A stretch of DNA of 64,000 nucleotides, from NCBI RefSeq assembly GCF_029854195.1, contig NZ_CP122960.1:3168001-3232000 (forward strand). Direction: 5' to 3'. The stretch comes from Amylibacter sp. IMCC11727. GTDB taxonomy: Bacteria; Pseudomonadota; Alphaproteobacteria; Rhodobacterales; Rhodobacteraceae. The notes under the pieces were generated by a model. That model did not search any database. It saw only the letters and a list, made by a program, of their open reading frames with translations, and had not been told where the DNA came from. Position 1 is the stretch's first letter, and each line of letters begins with the position of its first letter. Below, one piece after another: positions 61,487 through 64,000 of the stretch. Position numbers and translations under genes: made by a program.

Positions 61487-62290
61487 ATGCGCTTTATCAA
61501 AACGGCTTTTACGTCACTCTTTCTTTTCGCCACTGCGGCGGGTGCCAACACAACTGGCCTGATACCACTTACGGATCGGGATGATCTCTACGGTTGGGAA
61601 GCCGTCGGTCGCATCGACACAGGCAAGGGCTATTGCACAGGTGTTTTGATCGCCTCGGATATCGTGCTGACTGCCGCTCATTGCGTTTATGATCGTGCAA
61701 CGGGCCGTTTAATGTCCCCCGATCAGTTTCGATTTTCAGCGGGTCTACGCAATGGCGTTGCTTTGACGCAACGCGTGGGCGCGCAGGTTGTGGCGCATAA
61801 ACAATATATCCCCCACAGTGGCGTCCACACCAACAACATCCGATATGATGTGGCCTTAATCAAACTCGACCAGCCCATTTCCACCTTCGAAGCACCGCCT
61901 TTTGCCCTACACTCTGGTATTCGGCAGGGAAATTCGGTCAGCGTCGTGTCTTACGGTCGTGGCCGCGATGATGTTTTGTCATGGCAACGCCAGTGCGATG
62001 TGCTGGGGCGCGGTCAGGGATTAATCGCCTTCAATTGTAATGTCACATTCGGGTCTTCTGGGGCCCCTGTGTTCATTAAAGAAGGCTCACGCGCAAGGAT
62101 CGTAACGTTGGTGTCTTCTGGCGCCAAGGTAAATGGTGGAACAGTGGCATACGGCATGGAGTTGTCAGAAAACATAGCAACACTCAAACGCGCATTACGC
62201 GCTATTCCCGATGCTCCCACTTCGGGGCGCAAAAGGATTCAAGTCGGTGGCGAACGTGGCGGCACTGGCGCAAAATTCATTAAAAATTAG
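61487..62290 (+). CDS. Exported trypsin-like serine protease
   Basis: The 267-residue S1-type protease has a signal peptide (MRFIKTAFTSLFLFATAAGA) and a complete triad: His65 in LTAAHC, Asp121 in YDVALIKL and Ser191 in FGSSGAPVF (a variant of GDSGGP). ATG 61487 is chosen because the signal begins there. It is expected in the periplasm or outside. The 3' end overlaps the receiver gene by 4 bp. Confidence 0.88.
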   Translation: MRFIKTAFTSLFLFATAAGANTTGLIPLTDRDDLYGWEAVGRIDTGKGYCTGVLIASDIVLTAAHCVYDRATGRLMSPDQFRFSAGLRNGVALTQRVGAQVVAHKQYIPHSGVHTNNIRYDVALIKLDQPISTFEAPPFALHSGIRQGNSVSVVSYGRGRDDVLSWQRQCDVLGRGQGLIAFNCNVTFGSSGAPVFIKEGSRARIVTLVSSGAKVNGGTVAYGMELSENIATLKRALRAIPDAPTSGRKRIQVGGERGGTGAKFIKN

Positions 62291-62658
62291 GCGCGAACTG
62301 GCCCGCGGCCGTAATGTTCCACAAGGGCGGCCAAATCATCTGGCTGCACGGGCGTATGCAAATGCCCGCGCGCATTGGGGATCAGCTCAAAGATGGACCC
62401 GTCCGAGAAAAAGCTGTTGGCGGTCACAACAATGATCGCCACATCTGGGTTTCGATAAGTGGCAAAGTCACTGATCGCCAAAACGCTGGCATTCTTGGTG
62501 GACAAATCGAGCACGAGAACATCGAATTTCGAAAACCGCAGTTTATCAATGGCCGTCTTTTCATCAGACGCCATTTCAACATCATTCCCTTGCCGTTCTA
62601 AGTGCCTGCACCAAATGTCACCCAAAGAGGCGTCGGCTTCGATCACAAGAATTTTCAC
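62287..62658 (-). CDS. Stand-alone receiver-domain protein, atypical
   Basis: The 123-residue response-regulator receiver domain has no output domain. Asp51 (VLVLDLS) is the phosphorylation site and Thr79 is conserved, but the invariant Lys of the KP motif is Thr102 (LHTPVQ), and the acidic pair reads EAD. This suggests altered or phosphorylation-independent signalling. GTG 62658 with GGAGG seven bases upstream is the start. A TTAA-N7-TTAA box lies 44 bp upstream. Confidence 0.82.
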   Translation of the reverse strand: MKILVIEADASLGDIWCRHLERQGNDVEMASDEKTAIDKLRFSKFDVLVLDLSTKNASVLAISDFATYRNPDVAIIVVTANSFFSDGSIFELIPNARGHLHTPVQPDDLAALVEHYGRGPVRA

Positions 62659-62701
62659 AAGCCAACCTCCTTTGCCCTTCGCCCTGACTCTGCTCATTCT
62701 A

Positions 62702-62716
62702 TTAACAATGTATTAA
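62702..62716. promoter_or_regulatory. CtrA-type box upstream of the receiver gene
   Basis: TTAA-CAATGTA-TTAA is an exact match to the TTAA-N7-TTAA consensus of the alphaproteobacterial cell-cycle regulator CtrA. It is 44 bp from the receiver gene start (minus strand) and ~105 bp from the DUF1636 gene. Confidence 0.55.
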
Positions 62717-62820
62717 CAAAATCAGACCGTACGATTATGAATTGTATTTTCCTGAATTTGGTGATGAAACGAGCGAAATCTCGCTAACCAAAGCGCCTGC
62801 ATGCGCAAAGAAAGGCCGCT

Positions 62821-63195
62821 ATGACCACAACGATCACAATTTGCGACACGTGCAAGCTCGAAGGCTGGGATGCCGCAACGTCCGACCAAACCGATGGGGA
62901 ACGACTGGCCGCCGATATCGAACGTGCCGCGCAAGGCAACCCAGATGTCCAAACCCGCCGCCATTCCTGTTTGATGGGCTGCTCACACGGCTGCAACATC
63001 GCCATTCAGGCAGATGGAAAGCTCACCTATGTGATGGGCCGTTTCGAACCCGGTGCAGAGGCCGCCGAAGGCATCGTTGAATACGCCACCAAACACGCGG
63101 CATCCGAAAAGGGGCAGGTTCCATTTCGCGAATGGCCACAGGCGGTAAAAGGCCATTTTGTGTCGCGCATTCCCACTTTGCCAAACGCGGATTGA
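62821..63195 (+). CDS. DUF1636 protein, cysteine-rich
   Basis: The 124-residue protein has CDTCKLEGW near the N-terminus and CLMGCSHGCNIAI (CxxxCxxxC), resembling a thioredoxin-like ferredoxin with a metal or [2Fe-2S] site. The family is uncharacterised but often lies near cobalamin or cobalt genes. Here it directly precedes cobC (2 bp between stop and start), so the two are likely co-transcribed. Confidence 0.88.
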   Translation: MTTTITICDTCKLEGWDAATSDQTDGERLAADIERAAQGNPDVQTRRHSCLMGCSHGCNIAIQADGKLTYVMGRFEPGAEAAEGIVEYATKHAASEKGQVPFREWPQAVKGHFVSRIPTLPNAD

Positions 63196-63197
63196 CG

Positions 63198-64000
63198 GTG
63201 ACAGCCAACCATCACAACACAGGGCCAAACACCCGCGACCACGGTGGTGGTCTTGATGCGGCTGTGGCCCGTTTCGGTGGAACACGCGCCGATTGGATTG
63301 ATCTATCTACGGGGATCAATCCCACATCCTATCCTTTGCCAGACATTCCCGCACGGTTTTGGCAGGCCCTGCCAGACAGCGGCGATCAAGCGGCGCTTAA
63401 GGCCGCCGCTAGATCGTTTTGGAACATTCCTGATCGGGCGGATATTGCCGCAGCTTCGGGCGTGTCTGCCCTGATAGCCGCCCTTCCGCGTCTGGGGCAC
63501 AGCGGCACCGTGGGCATCGCCCAACCCACCTACAACGAACATGCCGCCAGCTTTTCTGCCTTTGGCTGGGATGTGCAAACCACTCCGTCAGACACCAATG
63601 TCTACGTCCATCCCAACAACCCCGATGGGCGACTTTGGCCACTGGATACAATTTGCGCCAACCACAAAACCCTCACCATCATTGACGAGAGTTTTTGCGA
63701 CACCACCCCGGATCAAACCCATATCCACCTCACGGATCAACGCGGGTTTATTGTGCTAAAGGGTTTGGGTAAATTCTGGGGCCTTGCGGGGCTCCGCCTT
63801 GGCTTTGCTGTGGCGCATCCCGATACGATTGCGCAGCTGGAACATATGCTCGGCCCTTGGGCCATTTCAGGGCCTGCACAACACATCGGCAAAATTGCCT
63901 TGTCAGACTCAGATTGGGCGGCGGCAACCCGTCAAACACTGCAAAATGACGCAAACCGTTTGGATCAAATCATGACCAACGCAGGGGCCACATCCAGTTG
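63198..64000 (+). CDS. cobC: Threonine-phosphate decarboxylase (cobalamin lower arm), 3' end outside the window
   Basis: The first ~267 residues of a PLP enzyme are present, beginning with GTG 63198. The features LSTGINPTSYPLP, ASGVSALIAALP, HPNNPDGRLW, DESFCDTTPD and KGLGKFWGLAGLRLGF (with the PLP-binding Lys) match CobC of aerobic producers (CobD of Salmonella). It makes (R)-1-amino-2-propanol phosphate for attachment to the corrin ring. Confidence 0.93.
   Translation, partial: MTANHHNTGPNTRDHGGGLDAAVARFGGTRADWIDLSTGINPTSYPLPDIPARFWQALPDSGDQAALKAAARSFWNIPDRADIAAASGVSALIAALPRLGHSGTVGIAQPTYNEHAASFSAFGWDVQTTPSDTNVYVHPNNPDGRLWPLDTICANHKTLTIIDESFCDTTPDQTHIHLTDQRGFIVLKGLGKFWGLAGLRLGFAVAHPDTIAQLEHMLGPWAISGPAQHIGKIALSDSDWAAATRQTLQNDANRLDQIMTNAGATSS

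Overview
The window looks like a chromosomal segment of an alphaproteobacterium of the Rhodobacterales (marine roseobacter type). This rests on gene content and protein style: a long CbiX and a CbiG-CobJ fusion in a cobalamin operon, RpoH, a rsmI-yraN-gshB block divergent from an LpoA-like lipoprotein, a comM gene, a large dimethylglycine/sarcosine dehydrogenase-type flavoprotein, a PhoX phosphatase, and TTAA-N7-TTAA sites of the CtrA type. Genes are packed tightly, with many ATGA/TGATG stop-start overlaps. No gene-free stretch exceeds 300 bp, and I see no rRNA, tRNA or CRISPR.

Layout. 0-18.5 kb: single genes and short operons for flavoproteins, metallopeptidases, SH3-domain and M23 envelope proteins, a DUF2332 protein and oxidoreductases. 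18.5-22.5 kb: a coupled minus-strand operon coaBC-dut-moeB-like-mvaA. 22.6-25.7 kb: rpoH, then cobU, a CobC-like phosphatase and a GST. 25.66-29.08 kb: an inserted transposon. 29.1-41.3 kb: comM, a hydrolase, gshB, yraN, rsmI, then divergent lpoA-like, glnD, murJ, a rhomboid homologue and trpS. 41.3-51.9 kb: a DUF2157/GDYXXLXY pair behind unusual palindromes, phoX, a TIM-barrel isomerase, a desaturase, LysR, a DEAD-box helicase and an unknown membrane protein. 51.9-58.5 kb: the cobalamin operon DUF6732-cbiX-cobH-cobL-cobI-cbiG/cobJ-cobM. 58.8-62.7 kb: ChaC, an MBL protein, glutathionyl-hydroquinone reductase, a trypsin-like protease and an atypical receiver. 62.8-64 kb: DUF1636 and the start of cobC (threonine-phosphate decarboxylase). 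Genes for corrin-ring and lower-loop steps therefore sit in three separate places, and several glutathione genes (gshB, chaC, GST, GS-hydroquinone reductase) recur.

The main discovery is a complete 3,409-bp transposon at 25663-29071. It has 25-bp perfect terminal inverted repeats and an exact 8-bp target duplication (GAAATTTA). It encodes an IS1595-family transposase plus four cargo genes: a winged-helix-like protein, an NYN-domain nuclease-like protein, a DUF6471 protein and a membrane protein. It landed inside the last codons of a GST gene. Removing it on paper restores a GST ending EIYQK-stop, while the present gene ends EIYGLM-stop using codons from the transposon end. The transposase and DUF6471 genes diverge across a 103-bp region carrying a good promoter and a mirrored 10-bp operator-like pair.
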